The position numbers and the translations under genes are program-made. From NCBI RefSeq assembly GCF_021261325.1, contig NZ_JAJSBI010000007.1, forward strand, positions 248,001 through 312,000: 64,000 nt of DNA, read 5' to 3'. The stretch comes from Streptomyces guryensis. GTDB taxonomy: Bacteria > Actinomycetota > Actinomycetes > Streptomycetales > Streptomycetaceae. The notes beneath the pieces were generated by a model, which had not been told where the DNA came from, did not search any database, and saw only the letters and a list, made by a program, of their open reading frames with translations. The first letter of the stretch is position 1. Each line of letters starts with the position of its first letter. Below are positions 7,329 to 17,128 of the stretch, piece after piece.

Positions 7329-10154
7329 TTGTCCCCGACCAGCGAGACCGCACACGGCGGCCGCCGACTCGTCATCGTCGAGTCGCCCGCCAAGGCGAAG
7401 ACGATCAAGGGCTACCTCGGCCCCGGATACATCGTCGAGGCGAGCGTCGGGCACATCCGCGACCTTCCCAACGGTGCCGCGGAGGTGCCGGAGAAGTACA
7501 CCGGTGAGGTCCGCCGCCTCGGTGTGGACGTCGAACACGACTTCCAGCCCATCTATGTGGTCAACGCTGACAAGAGGGCCCAGGTCAAGAAGCTCAAGGA
7601 CCTGCTCGCCGAATCCGACGAGCTCTTCCTCGCCACCGATGAGGACCGCGAGGGCGAGGCCATCGCGTGGCACCTCCTGGAGGTGCTCAAGCCCAAGGTC
7701 CCGGTCAAGCGCATGGTGTTCCACGAGATCACCAAGGACGCGATCCGCGAGGCCGTCGCCAACCCGCGCGACCTGAACAAGCGCATGGTCGACGCCCAGG
7801 AGACCCGCCGTATCCTCGACCGCCTCTACGGCTACGAGGTCTCGCCGGTCCTGTGGAAGAAGGTCATGCCGCGTCTGTCGGCCGGCCGCGTCCAGTCCGT
7901 CGCCACACGACTCGTGGTGGAGCGGGAACGCGAGCGCATCGCGTTTCGTTCTGCTGAGTACTGGGACCTGACGGGCACCTTCGCGACCGGCCGTGCGGGG
8001 GACTCCTCGGACCCGTCGTCGCTGGTCGCCCGCCTGGGGACCGTCGACGGCAGGCGGGTCGCGCAGGGCCGCGACTTCGACTCCCTGGGACAACTCAAGA
8101 GCGCGAACACCCTCCACCTCGACGAGGCCAACGCCCGCGCACTGGCCGCCGCACTGGAGCAGACGCAGTTCTCCGTCCGCTCCGTCGAGTCCAAGCCGTA
8201 CCGCCGCTCGCCGTACGCCCCGTTCCGTACGACGACGCTGCAGCAGGAGGCGAGCCGCAAGCTCGGCTTCGGCGCGAAGGCCACCATGCAGGTCGCGCAG
8301 AAGCTGTACGAGAACGGCTACATCACGTACATGCGTACGGACTCCACGACGCTGAGCGACACCGCCGTGAGTGCCGCCCGTGCCCAGGTCACGCAGCTGT
8401 ACGGCGCCGACTACCTGCCTGCGCAGCCGCGGACGTACGCCGGAAAGGTCAAGAACGCGCAGGAGGCGCACGAAGCGATCCGCCCCTCGGGTGATCGTTT
8501 CCGCACCCCCGCCGAGACCGGCCTGACCGGCGACCAGTTCAAGCTCTACGAGCTGATCTGGAAGCGGACCGTCGCCTCCCAGATGAAGGACGCGACCGGC
8601 AACTCCGTCACGGTGAAGATCGCCGGCACGGCGGCCGACGGCCGGGACGTCGAGTTCAGCGCGTCCGGCAAGACGATCACCTTCCACGGCTTCCTGAAGG
8701 CCTACGTCGAGGGCGCCGACGACCCGAACGCCGAGCTGGACGACCGCGAGCGCCGCCTTCCGCAGGTCAGCGAGGGCGACCGGCTGAGCGCCGAGGAGAT
8801 CACGGTCGACGGGCACGCAACCAAGCCCCCGGCCCGCTACACCGAGGCCAGCCTGGTCAAGGAGCTCGAAGAGCGCGAGATCGGCCGCCCGTCGACGTAC
8901 GCGTCGATCATCGGCACGATCCTCGACCGAGGCTATGTCTTCAAGAAGGGCACGGCACTCGTCCCGTCCTTCCTGTCCTTCGCCGTGGTCAACCTCCTGG
9001 AGAAGCACTTCGGGCGGCTCGTCGACTACGACTTCACCGCCAAGATGGAGGACGACCTCGACCGCATCGCCCGCGGCGAGGCGCAGTCCGTGCCGTGGCT
9101 GAAGCGCTTCTACTTCGGCGAGGGCACCAGCAACGGCGACGCGTCCGACGCCGGCAACGGCGACGGGGACCACCTCGGCGGCCTCAAGGAACTGGTGACC
9201 GACCTGGGAGCGATCGACGCGCGCGAGGTGTCCTCGTTCCCGGTGGGCAACGACATCGTGCTCAGGGTCGGCCGCTACGGCCCGTACATCGAGCGCGGCG
9301 AGAAGGACTCCGAGAACCACCAGCGGGCCGACGTGCCCGAGGACCTCGCGCCGGACGAGCTGAGCATCGAGCTCGCGGAGGAGCTGCTCGCCAAGCCGAG
9401 CGGGGACTTCGAGCTCGGTGCCGACCCGGTGAGCGGCCACCAGATCATCGCCCGGGACGGGCGCTACGGCCCCTACGTCACCGAGGTGCTCCCCGAGGGC
9501 ACCCCGAAGACAGGCAAGAACGCCGTCAAGCCGCGTACGGCCTCGCTGTTCAAGTCGATGTCGCTGGACACGGTGACGCTGGAGGACGCGCTCAGGCTGA
9601 TGTCGCTGCCGCGCGTCGTCGGCGCCGACGCCGAGGGCCAGGAGATCACAGCGCAGAACGGGCGTTACGGGCCGTACCTGAAGAAGGGCACGGACTCGCG
9701 TTCGCTTCAGACCGAGGACCAGCTCTTCACGATCACGCTCGAAGAGGCGCTGGCGATCTACGCCCAGCCGAAGCAGCGCGGTCGCGCGGCCGCCAAGCCG
9801 CCGCTGAAGGAGCTGGGCACCGACCCGGTCAGCGAGAAGCCGGTCGTGGTCAAGGACGGCCGTTTCGGACCGTACGTGACCGATGGGGAGACCAACGCGA
9901 CCCTGCGCTCCGGCGACAGCGTCGAGGAGATCACCCCGGAGCGCGGGTTCGAACTGCTCGCCGAGAAGCGGGCGAAGGCGCCCGCCAAGAAGACGGCGAA
10001 GAAGGCGCCTGCGAAGAAGGCTCCGGCCAAGAAGGCGACGGCCGCGAAGAAGACGGCGGCCAAGAAGACGACGGCTGCGAAGAAGACGACCGCCAAGAAG
10101 ACGACGACCGCCGCGAAGAAGGCGACCGCTTCGAAGACGGCGTCGGACGACTGA
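7329..10154 (+). CDS. topA: DNA topoisomerase I
   Basis: Type IA topoisomerase that relaxes negatively supercoiled DNA. I place the start at TTG 7329 (MSPTSETAHGGRRLVIVESP), with GGAGAG at 7313-7318. This gives 941 residues and matches the usual Streptomyces N-terminus better than the upstream ATG at 7263. The TOPRIM domain opens with RRLVIVESPAKAKTI and includes the acidic DEDREGEAIAWH motif. The active-site tyrosine is in YITYMRTDST near residue 334. Several GRYGPY-containing repeats follow in the C-terminal domain. The last 50 or so residues are a lysine/alanine tail (KKAPAKK repeats). Such tails are known to bind DNA and raise processivity in actinobacterial TopA. Confidence 0.97.
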   Translation: MSPTSETAHGGRRLVIVESPAKAKTIKGYLGPGYIVEASVGHIRDLPNGAAEVPEKYTGEVRRLGVDVEHDFQPIYVVNADKRAQVKKLKDLLAESDELFLATDEDREGEAIAWHLLEVLKPKVPVKRMVFHEITKDAIREAVANPRDLNKRMVDAQETRRILDRLYGYEVSPVLWKKVMPRLSAGRVQSVATRLVVERERERIAFRSAEYWDLTGTFATGRAGDSSDPSSLVARLGTVDGRRVAQGRDFDSLGQLKSANTLHLDEANARALAAALEQTQFSVRSVESKPYRRSPYAPFRTTTLQQEASRKLGFGAKATMQVAQKLYENGYITYMRTDSTTLSDTAVSAARAQVTQLYGADYLPAQPRTYAGKVKNAQEAHEAIRPSGDRFRTPAETGLTGDQFKLYELIWKRTVASQMKDATGNSVTVKIAGTAADGRDVEFSASGKTITFHGFLKAYVEGADDPNAELDDRERRLPQVSEGDRLSAEEITVDGHATKPPARYTEASLVKELEEREIGRPSTYASIIGTILDRGYVFKKGTALVPSFLSFAVVNLLEKHFGRLVDYDFTAKMEDDLDRIARGEAQSVPWLKRFYFGEGTSNGDASDAGNGDGDHLGGLKELVTDLGAIDAREVSSFPVGNDIVLRVGRYGPYIERGEKDSENHQRADVPEDLAPDELSIELAEELLAKPSGDFELGADPVSGHQIIARDGRYGPYVTEVLPEGTPKTGKNAVKPRTASLFKSMSLDTVTLEDALRLMSLPRVVGADAEGQEITAQNGRYGPYLKKGTDSRSLQTEDQLFTITLEEALAIYAQPKQRGRAAAKPPLKELGTDPVSEKPVVVKDGRFGPYVTDGETNATLRSGDSVEEITPERGFELLAEKRAKAPAKKTAKKAPAKKAPAKKATAAKKTAAKKTTAAKKTTAKKTTTAAKKATASKTASDD

Positions 10155-10237
10155 GTCAGGGCGACTGGTCAGGGCGACTAGGTCGGGGCGACTGAGTCGG
10201 GACGACTCGGTCAACCCGGCTGCGTCAACCCGACTGA
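10155..10237 (+). repeat. Six tandem 13-14 bp degenerate repeats after topA
   Basis: Directly after the topA stop, six units begin with GTC and resemble GTCAGGGCGACTG. They start at 10155, 10168, 10182, 10196, 10210 and 10224. The last two carry GTCAACCCGRCTG. No protein is encoded here. Confidence 0.75.
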
Positions 10238-10240
10238 GCC

Positions 10241-10306
10241 GAAGCGTCTTTCTCCACGGACGCTTCGCAAAACGAACGCCCCGATATCGCTTTGGTGTCG
10301 GGGCGT
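10241..10306 (+). terminator. Two hairpins between topA and the tmk fusion gene
   Basis: GAAGCGTC (10241-10248) pairs with GACGCTTC (10259-10266). ACGCCCCGAT (10276-10285) pairs with GTCGGGGCGT (10297-10306), with one G-T pair. Neither has a clean T tract, but together they are the likely end of topA transcription. Confidence 0.6.
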
Positions 10307-10361
10307 GCGCACGGCCGGACGCGCGCCCCGGGCTGTCAGTCGGTCCCGATAGGCTGAAAGC

Positions 10362-13300
10362 ATGACGCGAGCCGAGCAGCCAACGGCCCACCAGCCGGCC
10401 CCCGACGACGCCCTTGTCGCGGACTCCCGCGAGCGCGCCGTCCGCGCCCTGCTGCGCCGACCGCAGCTGCGGCGGTTGTGGAGCGCACAGCTCGTGGGCG
10501 GAGTCGGGGACACCCTCGCCCTCCTCGTACTGGTGCTCCTCACCCTCCAGGCGGCGATCGACCAGGGTTCGTTCGGCGGTGGGTACCGGGGCGTCGCGTT
10601 CGCAGTGGCGACCGTTTTCGGCGTGCGCATCCTGGCGACGCTGCTCTTCGGGGCCGTTCTCCTCGGGCCGCTGACCTCGCTGACCTCGCAGGAGGGCCTG
10701 CTCGACCGCCGCTGGACCATGGTCGGCGCAGACGGTGTACGGGTCGCCGCGCTCATCGTCGCGCCCCTGTGGATCGACTGGACGCCCGGCAACGCGCCGG
10801 CCGTGCTCCTGGTCACGGCCTTCGTCACCGGGGTCGCCGAGCGCTTCTGGACGGTCTGCCGCGAGAGCGCGGCGCCCGCCCTGCTGCCGGCCCCGCCCCC
10901 GGAGGGCGCGACGGTACGACCGCTGCCGGACCACATGGACGCTCTGCGCCGCCTGTCGCTGCGTACGAGTTTCGTGGCGATCCCCCTGGCTGCTGCCGCG
11001 CTCGTCGTCGCGGGGCTGCTCAACAACCTTCTCGGCACCGGGCTCGACTGGTTCGACCAGCACCAGGCGGCCCTCGCCTCGTACGTGGCGGCCGGGCTGT
11101 TCGCCGCGTCCCTGTCCGTGGTGACCTTCCTGGAGCTGCCCGACACGCGCACCCCGCGCGCGCGTTCGCCGCTCGAGGGGCTGCGCCGGCCCAAGACGGG
11201 CACGGGCGTGGACAAGGGCCGCACGGGCGCCATCCCACTGCTGGTGCTCTCGGCCGCCGCCGTCGCGAGCGCGGTCTCCGCGGCCGTCGCCGTCTGCGTG
11301 CTGCACGCCAAGGACATGGGCGGCGGCCCGGTGACATACGGGCTGCTGGTGCTCGCGCTGACGGGTGGTGTCGTCGTCGGCATCCGTACGGCGCCCTCCG
11401 TGCTGCCGACCCTGTCGCGGCGCCGGCTGCTCGCGCTGGCGATCGCCTTCACCGGCGTCGCACTGCTGGCCGCCGGGCTCGTCCCGGACGTCACCACGGT
11501 CCTGCTGATCGTCCTGCTGGCCGGAATCGGCGCGGGCGTGGCCGCCAACACCGGGCACACCCTGCTCGACCAGGAGGCCGAGGACTACCGGCGGGCGCGC
11601 ACGACGGAGCACCTGCACGCGGTCGTACGCGTGTGCGTGGCGCTCGGCGCGGTGATCGCGCCGGTGGTGGCGGCGGCGATCGGGCCGCACCGCCTGGAGA
11701 ACGGCAAGTTCGTGTTCGCGCACGGCGGCGCCGCGTTCACGCTGATGCTGGTCGGGGCGCTGCTGCTGCCAGTGGCCGCGCTGGTGCTGGCCAAGGTCGA
11801 CGACCGCTCCGGCGTGCCGCTGCGGCACGACCTGCGGGACGCGCTGCTGGGCGGTGACGACCCGGTGCAGGCGCCCACGGACTCCGGCTTCTTCATCGCC
11901 CTGGAGGGCGGCGACGGGGCCGGCAAGTCCACTCAGGCCGAGGCGCTGGCCGAGTGGATCCGCGGCAAGGGCCACGAGGTCGTGCTGACGCGCGAGCCGG
12001 GGGCGACGCCGGTCGGCAAGCGGCTGCGGTCGATCCTGCTGGACGTGTCGAGCGCGGGACTGTCCCACCGGGCGGAGGCACTGCTGTACGCGGCGGACCG
12101 TGCGGAACACGTGGACACCGTGGTCAGGCCCGCGCTTGAGCGGGGCGCGGTGGTCATCTCCGACCGCTACATCGACTCCTCGGTGGCCTACCAGGGGGCG
12201 GGGCGTGACCTGTCGCCGACCGAGATCGCCCGCATCAACCGCTGGGCGACGGACGGACTCGTACCCCATCTGACCGTGCTCCTCGACGTCTCGCCGGACA
12301 TCGCGCGCGAGCGGTTCACAGAGGCGCCGGACCGGCTGGAGTCGGAGCCGGCCGAGTTCCACGCGCGCGTGCGGTCCGGTTTCCTCACGCTCGCCGCGGC
12401 CGACCCCGGGCGGTACCTGGTGGTGGACGCGGGCCAGGAGCCCGAGTCCGTCACCACTGTCGTACGGCACCGCCTTGACCAGATGCTGCCGTTGTCCGAG
12501 GCCGAGGTGAAGGCCCAGGAGGAGGCGCGGAAGAAGGCCGAGGAGGAGGCCCGCCGCAAGGCCGAGGAAGAGGCCGCGCGCAAGGCCGAGGAGGAGCGGC
12601 TGGAACGTGAGCGCCAGGAGCAGCTCGCCAAGCTGCGCGCCGAGGAGGAGGAGCGCAAGCGGCGCGAGCTTGAGGAGGCGCAGCGCCGCGAGGCCGAACG
12701 GCAGGCGGAGGAGGCCCGGCAGCGCGCCGAGGAAGCACGCCGCCGCGCCGAGGAGGAGCAGGCACGTCTCCTCGCGGAGGAGAAGGCCCGCGCCGAGGAG
12801 GAGGCCCGCCGCAGGGCCGACGAGGACCGGCGGCGCAAGCAGGCCGAGGAAGAGGCCCGGCTGCACGCCGAGGCCGAGGCGCGGCGCCTGGAGAAGCAGC
12901 GCAAGGCCGAGGAGGCGCTGCTGCGGGCCGAGGAGGCCAGGCGGCTCGCCGAGCAGGCCGCGGCCGCCGCGGAGGCAGGCCCCAGGCGACCGACGGCACC
13001 CGCGGTGCCGGCGGAGGCGTCGACGGTGCCGACACCGGTGGTGACGCCGACGAACGCGTCGGGCGGTCCGGCCGAGGAGACGGCGGTGCTGCGGCCGGTG
13101 CGGGAGGAGCAGCCGGGCGGTGCACGCACAGGTGAACGCACGGCCGGCGAGTCCGAGTCCGAGGTGACGGCGCAGCTGCCGCAGCCGCCGGCTCCGGCGG
13201 GGGCGGCTGACGAGACGGCCGTACTGCCGCCGGTCGTGCCGGGGGCGGCCGACGAGACGGCTGTGCTGCCGCAGGTGCCCTCCGGCGCCGAGGACGAGAC

Positions 13301-13589
13301 CGCTCTGCTGCCTCCCGTGCGGGGCGAGGACCCTGCGCATCGCGTGCCGCGTGGGCTCTTCCGCGACGAGCGCGCGGGCGCGCGACCGGACGGCACCGAG
13401 GACCGTACGCGGGAGATGCCCCAGCTCGACGCCGAGGGCGAGCCCCGGAGACGGTCGCGCTCGGACTGGGCCGAGGAGACACCGCTGGACGACCTGCCGA
13501 CGCTGGCGGACGAACTGCTGGGCCCGCGCGAGGACGAGTACGACGACGACGCGGGCCGGGGGCGGCGCGGCGGGGGGCGTCGGGGCTGA
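10362..13589 (+). CDS. tmk: MFS-like membrane domain fused to thymidylate kinase
   Basis: A 1,075-residue fusion. Residues 1 to about 490 are a major-facilitator-like polytopic domain. Residues about 510-715 are a complete dTMP kinase: P-loop LEGGDGAGKSTQAEAL near 515-523, TREPGATPVG, and the DR(Y)IDSSVAYQGAGR motif. This enzyme phosphorylates dTMP to dTDP. Residues about 715-870 are a long charged coiled coil built from EEARRKAEE-like repeats. The tail is low-complexity with repeats of (D/E)ETAVLP. The fusion is known in Streptomyces at this locus. It tethers an essential nucleotide kinase to the membrane; why is not known. There is no other tmk in the window. Confidence 0.92.
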   Translation: MTRAEQPTAHQPAPDDALVADSRERAVRALLRRPQLRRLWSAQLVGGVGDTLALLVLVLLTLQAAIDQGSFGGGYRGVAFAVATVFGVRILATLLFGAVLLGPLTSLTSQEGLLDRRWTMVGADGVRVAALIVAPLWIDWTPGNAPAVLLVTAFVTGVAERFWTVCRESAAPALLPAPPPEGATVRPLPDHMDALRRLSLRTSFVAIPLAAAALVVAGLLNNLLGTGLDWFDQHQAALASYVAAGLFAASLSVVTFLELPDTRTPRARSPLEGLRRPKTGTGVDKGRTGAIPLLVLSAAAVASAVSAAVAVCVLHAKDMGGGPVTYGLLVLALTGGVVVGIRTAPSVLPTLSRRRLLALAIAFTGVALLAAGLVPDVTTVLLIVLLAGIGAGVAANTGHTLLDQEAEDYRRARTTEHLHAVVRVCVALGAVIAPVVAAAIGPHRLENGKFVFAHGGAAFTLMLVGALLLPVAALVLAKVDDRSGVPLRHDLRDALLGGDDPVQAPTDSGFFIALEGGDGAGKSTQAEALAEWIRGKGHEVVLTREPGATPVGKRLRSILLDVSSAGLSHRAEALLYAADRAEHVDTVVRPALERGAVVISDRYIDSSVAYQGAGRDLSPTEIARINRWATDGLVPHLTVLLDVSPDIARERFTEAPDRLESEPAEFHARVRSGFLTLAAADPGRYLVVDAGQEPESVTTVVRHRLDQMLPLSEAEVKAQEEARKKAEEEARRKAEEEAARKAEEERLERERQEQLAKLRAEEEERKRRELEEAQRREAERQAEEARQRAEEARRRAEEEQARLLAEEKARAEEEARRRADEDRRRKQAEEEARLHAEAEARRLEKQRKAEEALLRAEEARRLAEQAAAAAEAGPRRPTAPAVPAEASTVPTPVVTPTNASGGPAEETAVLRPVREEQPGGARTGERTAGESESEVTAQLPQPPAPAGAADETAVLPPVVPGAADETAVLPQVPSGAEDETALLPPVRGEDPAHRVPRGLFRDERAGARPDGTEDRTREMPQLDAEGEPRRRSRSDWAEETPLDDLPTLADELLGPREDEYDDDAGRGRRGGGRRG

Positions 13590-14022
13590 GGCCGATCCGG
13601 CTCGTTGCCCGGCGCGCGATCGCGGGGGCAGGGGGCCGGCCCTGCTTGGCGTCGGTGCCGGGGTACGGTGGTCGGTCGTGCGGGGCCGCCTGTCGGCTCC
13701 GCGACGCAGCCAAGGCGCCCGCCGCGCCCACCGATGAGGTCACCGTCGCCGGTGCACAGTCGGCGTTCGAGAGGCCGGGGGACAACAGGGCGAGTGCCCA
13801 GGGCGTCCTGCCGTCCGGGCAGACCGCGGTGATCAACTGGGCGGCGTCGATGCCAGGATGTGGGGCCGGCTGGTTCGGGGCTCGGTGCGGCCGCCAAGGC
13901 TTGAAGTCGGCCGGAGCGGTGTTGTCGCCCGAGGGGCACCGGTTGCTCGGCCGCCGTTGTCAGTGCCGCCCCGCACAATGGATCCCGCAACGTGAAACGT
14001 GACGAAAGGGCGGGGTGAGCGC
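13590..14022. other. Intergenic region, no supported gene
   Basis: Frames open on both strands, but none has a good ribosome binding site, recognisable domain or convincing start. A GAAAGGGCGGGG stretch near its end serves the next gene. Confidence 0.5.
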
Positions 14023-15228
14023 ATGACCGTCTGGGACGACCTCGTCGGCCAGGAAAAGGTGGCCGAGCAGCTCGGCGCCGCTGCCCGGGACGCCGATGCG
14101 CTGGTCACGGCCGCCACCGCCGCCGCACCGCCGCCCGAGGCATCGAAGATGACGCACGCCTGGCTGTTCACGGGGCCGCCGGGCGCCGGCCGGACCCAGA
14201 CGGCCCGGGCGTTCGCCGCCGCGCTGCAGTGCGTCAGCCCCGACCGCGCGCTCGGCGGAGCCCCGGGCTGCGGGTTCTGCGACGGCTGCCACACCGCCCT
14301 CATCGGCACGCACGCGGACGTCACCACCGTCGCCGCCGTCGGCACACAGATCCTCGCCGACGACATGCGCGACACCGTCCGCAAGTCGTTCACCTCGCCG
14401 GCCAACGGCCGCTGGCAGGTCATCCTCGTCGAGGACGCCGAGCGGCTCAACGAGAAGTCGGCCAACGCCGTCCTCAAAGCGGTGGAGGAGCCCGCCCCGC
14501 GTACGGTCTGGCTGCTGTGCGCCCCCTCCATCGAGGACGTCCTGCCCACGATCCGCTCCCGTTGCCGGCATCTGAACCTGCTCACACCCTCGGTCGACGC
14601 CGTCGCCGACATGCTCGTACGGCGGGAAGGCATCGAACCGCCCGTGGCCGCCGCGGCGGCCCGCGCCACGCAGGGGCACGTGGACCGCGCCCGCCGCCTG
14701 GCCACCGACCCGGCCGCCCGCGAGCGCCGCGCCGCTGTCCTGAAGCTCCCGCTGCGCGTCGAGGACATCGGCGGCTGCCTCAAGGCCGCCCAGGAGCTCG
14801 TTGACGCGGCCGGCGAGGATGCCAAGCAACTCGCCGAGGAGCGGGACGGCAAGGAGACCGAGGAGCTGAAGGCGGCGCTGGGCGCTTCCCAGGGCGGCCG
14901 GATGCCACGCGGCACGGCCGGCGTGATGAAGGACCTGGAGGACAAGCAGAAGCGGCGCAGAACGCGTACGCAGCGCGACAGCCTCGACCTCGCCCTGACC
15001 GACCTCACCGGCTTCTACCGCGACGTCCTCGCCCTCCAGCTCGGCACCCGCGTGGCCATCGCCAACGCGGACGCCGAGGACACCCTGGAGCGCCTCGCCC
15101 GCGGCAGCTCCCCCGAATCCACCCTCCGCCGCATCGAGGCGATCGCGGCCTGCCGCGATGCCCTGGACCGCAATGTGGCTCCGCTGCTGGCGGTGGAGGC
15201 GATGACGATGGCCCTCAGAGCGGGTTGA
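14023..15228 (+). CDS. holB: DNA polymerase III subunit delta-prime
   Basis: The 401-residue AAA+ clamp-loader subunit starts at ATG 14023 (MTVWDDLVGQEKVAEQL). The Walker-A-like sequence FTGPPGAGRTQTA has arginine in place of the usual lysine, which fits delta-prime, a clamp-loader subunit that does not hydrolyse ATP. The zinc module has four cysteines in CVSPDRALGGAPGC and GFCDGC. LVEDAERLNEKSANAVLKAVEEP is the sensor/Walker-B region. The C-terminal alpha-helical collar domain is present. The gene is usual between the tmk fusion and the S33 peptidase in Streptomyces. Confidence 0.93.
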   Translation: MTVWDDLVGQEKVAEQLGAAARDADALVTAATAAAPPPEASKMTHAWLFTGPPGAGRTQTARAFAAALQCVSPDRALGGAPGCGFCDGCHTALIGTHADVTTVAAVGTQILADDMRDTVRKSFTSPANGRWQVILVEDAERLNEKSANAVLKAVEEPAPRTVWLLCAPSIEDVLPTIRSRCRHLNLLTPSVDAVADMLVRREGIEPPVAAAAARATQGHVDRARRLATDPAARERRAAVLKLPLRVEDIGGCLKAAQELVDAAGEDAKQLAEERDGKETEELKAALGASQGGRMPRGTAGVMKDLEDKQKRRRTRTQRDSLDLALTDLTGFYRDVLALQLGTRVAIANADAEDTLERLARGSSPESTLRRIEAIAACRDALDRNVAPLLAVEAMTMALRAG

Positions 15229-15249
15229 CCGCGTGCGGGGCACGCGGTC
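15227..15249 (+). terminator. Hairpin overlapping the holB stop
   Basis: Perfect 10-bp stem GACCGCGTGC / GCACGCGGTC with a GGG loop. No T tract follows. Confidence 0.65.
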
Positions 15250-15257
15250 AGGTCACC

Positions 15258-15296
15258 GGTCCGCCCGCTGTTCGGCGGGTCCGCCCGCTGTTCGGC
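15258..15296. repeat. Two-copy 19-bp tandem repeat
   Basis: GGTCCGCCCGCTGTTCGGC occurs at 15258-15276 and 15278-15296. It is a local duplication in the spacer. Confidence 0.85.
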
Positions 15297-15411
15297 AAGT
15301 CCCGCTCGCCGGTCGATCGGCCCACCCAAGTGATCAACCGGTCGGCCGGTGATCAACGGGAAGTTGACGACGTAATTCTTACGAGCCACGGTGTGCACGG
15401 AAAGCATCTGC

Positions 15412-17022
15412 ATGGCTGCGCAGAGTTACGCTCGCCTGATGTACATCAGGCGCAGCTTCCGTTCCTGTCGTCCCAGAACCGCAGCCACCCTCCTCGCCGC
15501 GGCCGCACTGCTCGTCTCCGCCTGCTCCTCCGGAGGCCCCGCGAGCACCAGTGGCAATGCCGCGGATGCGGTGCTGGCGGCGCTGCCGCAGTCGACACCG
15601 TCCGCTCTCTCGCCGTACTACGGGCAGAAGCTGAGCTGGCGCAGCTGCGGTGCCCCGGGCTTCCAGTGCGCCACGATGAAGGCACCGCTCGACTACGCCA
15701 GGCCGGACGCCGGGGACGTACGTCTCGCCGTCGCCCGCAAGAAGGCCACGGGCAAGGGCAAGCCGCTCGGTTCCCTGCTGGTGAACCCCGGCGGGCCGGG
15801 CGGCTCGGCGATCGGGTACCTGCAGCAGTACGCCGGTGTCGGTTACCCGGCGAAGGTCCGCGCCCGCTACGACATGGTCGCGGTCGATCCGCGCGGCGTC
15901 GCCCGCAGCGAGCCCGTCGAATGCCTCGACGGCCGGCAGATGGACACGTACACACAGACGGACACCACGCCCGACAACCAGAAGGAGGCGAACGAACTCG
16001 TCGACGCGTACCAGAAGTTCGCGGAGAGCTGCGGGAAGCACTCGGCGCAGCTGCTGCGGCATGTCTCCACGGTCGAGGCGGCCCGCGACATGGACATCCT
16101 GCGAGCCGTGCTGGGAGACTCGAAGCTGACGTATGTGGGGGCGTCGTACGGGACGTTCCTCGGGGCGACGTACGCCGGGCTCTTCCCGGACCGGGTGGGC
16201 CGACTCGTGCTGGACGGCGCGATGGACCCCTCGCTGAGCAGCCGCCAACTCAACCTGGACCAGACTGCGGGATTCGAGACGGCGTTCCAGTCCTTCGCGA
16301 AGGACTGCGTGCAGCAGTCCGACTGCCCGCTCGGCCGCAAGGGCACGACTCCCGCCCAGGTCGGTGACAACCTCAGCGCCTTCTTCAAGAAGCTGGACGC
16401 ACACCCCATCCCCACCGGTGACGCCGACGGCCGCAGACTCGGCGAGGCCCTCGCCACCACCGGCGTGATCGCGGCGATGTACGACCAGGGCGAGTGGGCG
16501 CAGCTGCGCGAGGCGCTGACCTCGGCGATGAAGGAGAACGACGGCGCGGGCCTGCTGGTCCTCTCCGACAGCTACTACGAGCGCGACGCGCACGGCCGCT
16601 ACACGAACCTGATGTCCGCCAACGCCGCCGTGAACTGCCTGGACCTCCCGGGTGCCTTCGTCGGCCCGGAACAGGTGGAGAAGGCGCTCCCGTCCTTCGA
16701 GAAGGCATCCCCCGTCTTCGGCAGGGGCCTCGCCTGGGCCTCCCTGAACTGCGCGTACTGGCCGGTGCAGCCCACCGGCGCCCCGCACCGCATCAAGGCG
16801 AAGGGGGCGGCGCCGATCGTCGTGGTCGGCACCACCCGCGACCCGGCGACCCCGTACCGCTGGGCCCAGTCCCTGTCCCGCCAGCTCACCTCGGCCCGCC
16901 TCCTCACCTATGAGGGCGACGGCCACACCGCCTTCGGCCGCGGCAGCTCCTGCATCGACTCCACGATCGACGCATACCTGCTCCGCGGAACCCCTCCGAC
17001 CAAGGGCAAGCGCTGCTCATAG
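15412..17022 (+). CDS. Secreted alpha/beta hydrolase, S33 tripeptidyl-aminopeptidase-like lipoprotein
   Basis: The 536-residue exported peptidase starts at ATG 15412, with GGAAAG at 15399-15404. The signal sequence has an arginine-rich start, then TAATLLAAAALLVSAC with a lipobox cysteine, so it is likely membrane-anchored outside the cell. Catalytic features: oxyanion-hole segment NPGGPGGSAIG, nucleophile elbow GASYGTFLG, aspartate in GTTRDPATPYRWA and histidine in GDGHTAFGRGSSC. The C-terminal TAP-like domain is typical of Streptomyces SlpD/SlpE and tripeptidyl aminopeptidases, which take N-terminal peptides off secreted proteins. Exact specificity is unknown. Confidence 0.9.
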   Translation: MAAQSYARLMYIRRSFRSCRPRTAATLLAAAALLVSACSSGGPASTSGNAADAVLAALPQSTPSALSPYYGQKLSWRSCGAPGFQCATMKAPLDYARPDAGDVRLAVARKKATGKGKPLGSLLVNPGGPGGSAIGYLQQYAGVGYPAKVRARYDMVAVDPRGVARSEPVECLDGRQMDTYTQTDTTPDNQKEANELVDAYQKFAESCGKHSAQLLRHVSTVEAARDMDILRAVLGDSKLTYVGASYGTFLGATYAGLFPDRVGRLVLDGAMDPSLSSRQLNLDQTAGFETAFQSFAKDCVQQSDCPLGRKGTTPAQVGDNLSAFFKKLDAHPIPTGDADGRRLGEALATTGVIAAMYDQGEWAQLREALTSAMKENDGAGLLVLSDSYYERDAHGRYTNLMSANAAVNCLDLPGAFVGPEQVEKALPSFEKASPVFGRGLAWASLNCAYWPVQPTGAPHRIKAKGAAPIVVVGTTRDPATPYRWAQSLSRQLTSARLLTYEGDGHTAFGRGSSCIDSTIDAYLLRGTPPTKGKRCS

Positions 17023-17060
17023 CCTGCTGCCAGCCCCGTGGAGCCGCCTCCCGGGGCTGG

Positions 17061-17090
17061 TTCGGAGCACCCCTCGAAACTGTGTAGACT
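17061..17090 (+). promoter_or_regulatory. Probable promoter of tRNA-Thr
   Basis: TTCGGA (17061-17066) and TAGACT (17085-17090) are separated by 18 bp and lie 39 bp before the tRNA. They fit a sigma-70-type promoter moderately well. Confidence 0.5.
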
Positions 17091-17128
17091 TACCGACGTT
17101 GCTGATCGCACCATAGTGCGGACGGCGC

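Noticed and set aside
9970..10151. Lysine/alanine-rich repeats as a separate gene or repeat element
   Set aside because: They are in frame as the C-terminal tail of TopA, a known feature of actinobacterial enzymes.
12490..12980. Repeat array in the tmk fusion as possible CRISPR or satellite
   Set aside because: The repeats encode a charged coiled coil in frame and lack uniform repeats or spacers. No CRISPR array or cas gene is seen in the window.
6462..13340. A 2,292-residue minus-strand open frame across topA and the tmk fusion gene
   Set aside because: It is antisense to two certain genes, low in complexity (Arg, Leu, His) and without domains. Long antisense frames are usual in very GC-rich DNA.
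13646..14002. 118-residue frame upstream of holB
   Set aside because: No ribosome binding site, no domain and unusual composition; not supportable as a gene.
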